A DNA stretch of 7,806 nucleotides from CAZUVQ01 sp964623915 (lineage in GTDB: Bacteria; Bacillota; Clostridia; UMGS1883; UMGS1540), in the NCBI GenBank assembly GCA_964623915.1, contig CAZUVQ010000083.1, positions 1-7,806 on the forward strand, in the 5' to 3' direction. This document shows, one piece after another, positions 6,400 to 7,806 of the stretch (the stretch's first letter is position 1; each line of letters begins with the position of its first letter). The position numbers and the translations under genes are program-made. The notes below the pieces were generated by a model. It worked only from the letters and a program-made list of their open reading frames with translations, was not told where the DNA came from and did not search any database.

Positions 6400-7740
6400 A
6401 TGTATAAAAAAATAATGGAAGCTGTTGAAAAACACAGCAAACTGATTTTGGACACGGAACGGCACATATGGAAAAATCCCGAAACAGGATTTCGGGAATG
6501 GAAAACCTCAGAATATTTGGCTGACATTTTTAAAAATCTTGGTTATTCGCTTACCATGGCAGATGATATTCCCGGCTTTTATACAGAAATTGATACAGGA
6601 AGACCGGGCGCTAAAATTTTAATTTTAGGCGAGCTGGATTCTTTGATTTGTGCTGATCACCCCGAAGCAGATCCGCAAACACACGCTGTTCATTGCTGCG
6701 GACATAATGCGCAGTGTGCGGCGCTTGTTGGTATAGCAGCGGCACTTCGTGAGGCAGGAATGATGGACGGGCTTTGCGGCTGCGTGCGCCTTTGCGCCGT
6801 TCCTGCGGAGGAGGGCATAGAGATTGGTTTTCGTCAGGAATTGCGTGAAAAGGGTATTATCAGCTATTTGGGCGGCAAAGCTGAGTTTTTATACAGGGGA
6901 TATTTTGACGGTGTGGATATAGCATATATGATTCATACCGGAAAAGAAAAAGCGGAAATCAAAAAAGGCGCTGTAGGGAATTTGAGAAAATTTGTGCATT
7001 ATAAAGGGGTTGCGGCACATGCCGGCGGCAATCCCGCGGACGGAATTAATGCGCTTTACGCTGCTACATTGGGTCTGTCTGCTATAAATTCACTTCGTGA
7101 AACATTTAAAGAGGAGGACTTAATCAGGGTGCATCCTATCATTACAAATGGCGGAGCCGCTGTTAATGCAATCCCTTCGGTTGTTTCGTTGGAAAGCTAT
7201 GTCAGGGGGAAAACAGTTGCGGCGATTGAACATGAAAATGCCAAGGTTAACCGTGCATTGATAGGTGCGGCTATCAGTATGGGGGCGAAAATTGAGATAA
7301 TTGATTTACCCGGCTATTACCCGCTTAATAATGACGACACTCTTATTGAGCTTACCAAAGAAGCGATGGAGTATGTAATGGGTAAAGATGAGGTTATTGT
7401 AAGTCAGAATTTCAGCACAGGCAGTACCGATATGGGAGATTTATCTGCCATTATGCCTGTTATCCATCCATATATGCCTGGCGCTGCAGGCGCCTCTCAC
7501 GGCAGTGATTATAATATTAAAAATCCACAAACGGCTTGTGTGGACAGCGCAAAGGTTCAGCTTATTATGCTTCATATGTTGCTGAGGGACAATGCCAAAC
7601 GTGCAAATCAAGTGCTTGAGCACAAATGTGTTCCTTTTGCGTCAAAAGAAGATTATTTTAAGTGCATACAAAAGCTCGAAAGCAAAGGTGAGCGCATAGA
7701 GTATTGTGATAACGGAGAGATTCGTGTTAAAGCTCTATAA
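6400..7740 (+). CDS. M20 (M20D, AbgB-like) family amidohydrolase/peptidase
   Basis: This 446-residue cytoplasmic zinc/manganese-type hydrolase is of the group that includes p-aminobenzoyl-glutamate hydrolase (AbgB) and N-acyl-amino-acid amidohydrolases; it cleaves small amide or peptide bonds. By analogy with M20D structures the metal ligands are C100 and H102 in HCCGHNAQ (98-105), E138 next to catalytic E137 (PAEEG), H179 in MIHTG, and H367 in GASHGSDY. The small dimerisation ('lid') domain begins near 200 and includes AAHAGGNPADGINA (205-218). The usual CGHD motif reads CGHN here; that position is not a ligand. A tail of about 45 residues follows the core. The start at 6400 is chosen from GGAG 6 bases upstream; an ATG at 6388 would add four residues. 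It is divergent from a peptide-type binding protein, which suggests use of imported peptides. The exact substrate cannot be read from sequence. Confidence 0.9.
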   Translation: MYKKIMEAVEKHSKLILDTERHIWKNPETGFREWKTSEYLADIFKNLGYSLTMADDIPGFYTEIDTGRPGAKILILGELDSLICADHPEADPQTHAVHCCGHNAQCAALVGIAAALREAGMMDGLCGCVRLCAVPAEEGIEIGFRQELREKGIISYLGGKAEFLYRGYFDGVDIAYMIHTGKEKAEIKKGAVGNLRKFVHYKGVAAHAGGNPADGINALYAATLGLSAINSLRETFKEEDLIRVHPIITNGGAAVNAIPSVVSLESYVRGKTVAAIEHENAKVNRALIGAAISMGAKIEIIDLPGYYPLNNDDTLIELTKEAMEYVMGKDEVIVSQNFSTGSTDMGDLSAIMPVIHPYMPGAAGASHGSDYNIKNPQTACVDSAKVQLIMLHMLLRDNAKRANQVLEHKCVPFASKEDYFKCIQKLESKGERIEYCDNGEIRVKAL

Positions 7741-7806
7741 TGACTGCAGCAAGCCGATAGGCAATGTTAAAAACTTAATAAAAGTATGATATATGATTAG
7801 ACGCTT
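7741..7806. other. Downstream flank of the M20 gene, no feature assigned
   Basis: These 66 bases hold no clear terminator hairpin with a T-run. An ATG at 7793 opens a frame running off the window end (MIRRL), but no ribosome binding site precedes it, so I do not call a gene. Confidence 0.4.

Noticed and set aside
7793..7806. Possible start of a further plus-strand gene (ATG at 7793)
   Set aside because: Only four complete codons are in view and no ribosome binding site precedes it.
1..7806. Mobile element, phage, CRISPR, defence or toxin-antitoxin system
   Set aside because: No transposase, integrase, direct-repeat array, nuclease or small toxin/antitoxin gene pair is visible; every large open frame is a housekeeping, transport, wall or hydrolase gene.

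Overview
The window looks like a chromosomal stretch from a low-GC, Gram-positive-type bacterium of the Clostridia (Bacillota). The evidence is AT-rich intergenic DNA, AGGAG-type ribosome binding sites, an S-layer-homology (SLH) cell-wall protein, a lipoprotein solute-binding protein, and clostridial-type Asd/DapA and EngB proteins. I cannot place it at family level. I see no mobile element, CRISPR array, tRNA or rRNA.

Layout. Six genes lie head to tail on the minus strand. In transcription order they are: an oligopeptide-type ABC substrate-binding lipoprotein (6110 to 4548), a DUF1015 protein (4533 to 3268), the ribosome-assembly GTPase EngB (3264 to 2662), a secreted SLH protein with a C-terminal seven-fold repeat (2640 to 1204), aspartate-semialdehyde dehydrogenase asd (1077 to 82), and the first 21 codons of dapA (63 to 1, cut by the window edge). 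Gaps in the first four genes are 3 to 21 bases and no terminator is visible, so they probably form one transcript from a promoter at about 6163-6191. asd-dapA has its own strong promoter (TTGACA, 17 bases, extended -10 TATTAT) directly behind the SLH stop codon, so it can be a separate lysine/threonine/methionine-branch unit. Read-through from upstream is also possible.

On the plus strand, divergent from the substrate-binding protein, is a cytoplasmic M20-family (M20D, AbgB-like) amidohydrolase/peptidase (6400-7740). The roughly 290-base divergent intergenic region has a promoter for each direction and several inverted repeats that look like operator sites. One covers the -10 of the peptidase gene. 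The simplest functional reading is peptide capture at the cell surface paired with hydrolysis of small amide or peptide substrates inside, under local control. No permease or ATPase gene lies in the window.

I did not find a clearly new multi-gene system. Points worth a second look are the operator-like repeats in the divergent region, the SLH-plus-seven-repeat protein, the uncharacterised DUF1015 gene translationally coupled to engB, and the mixed operon itself.
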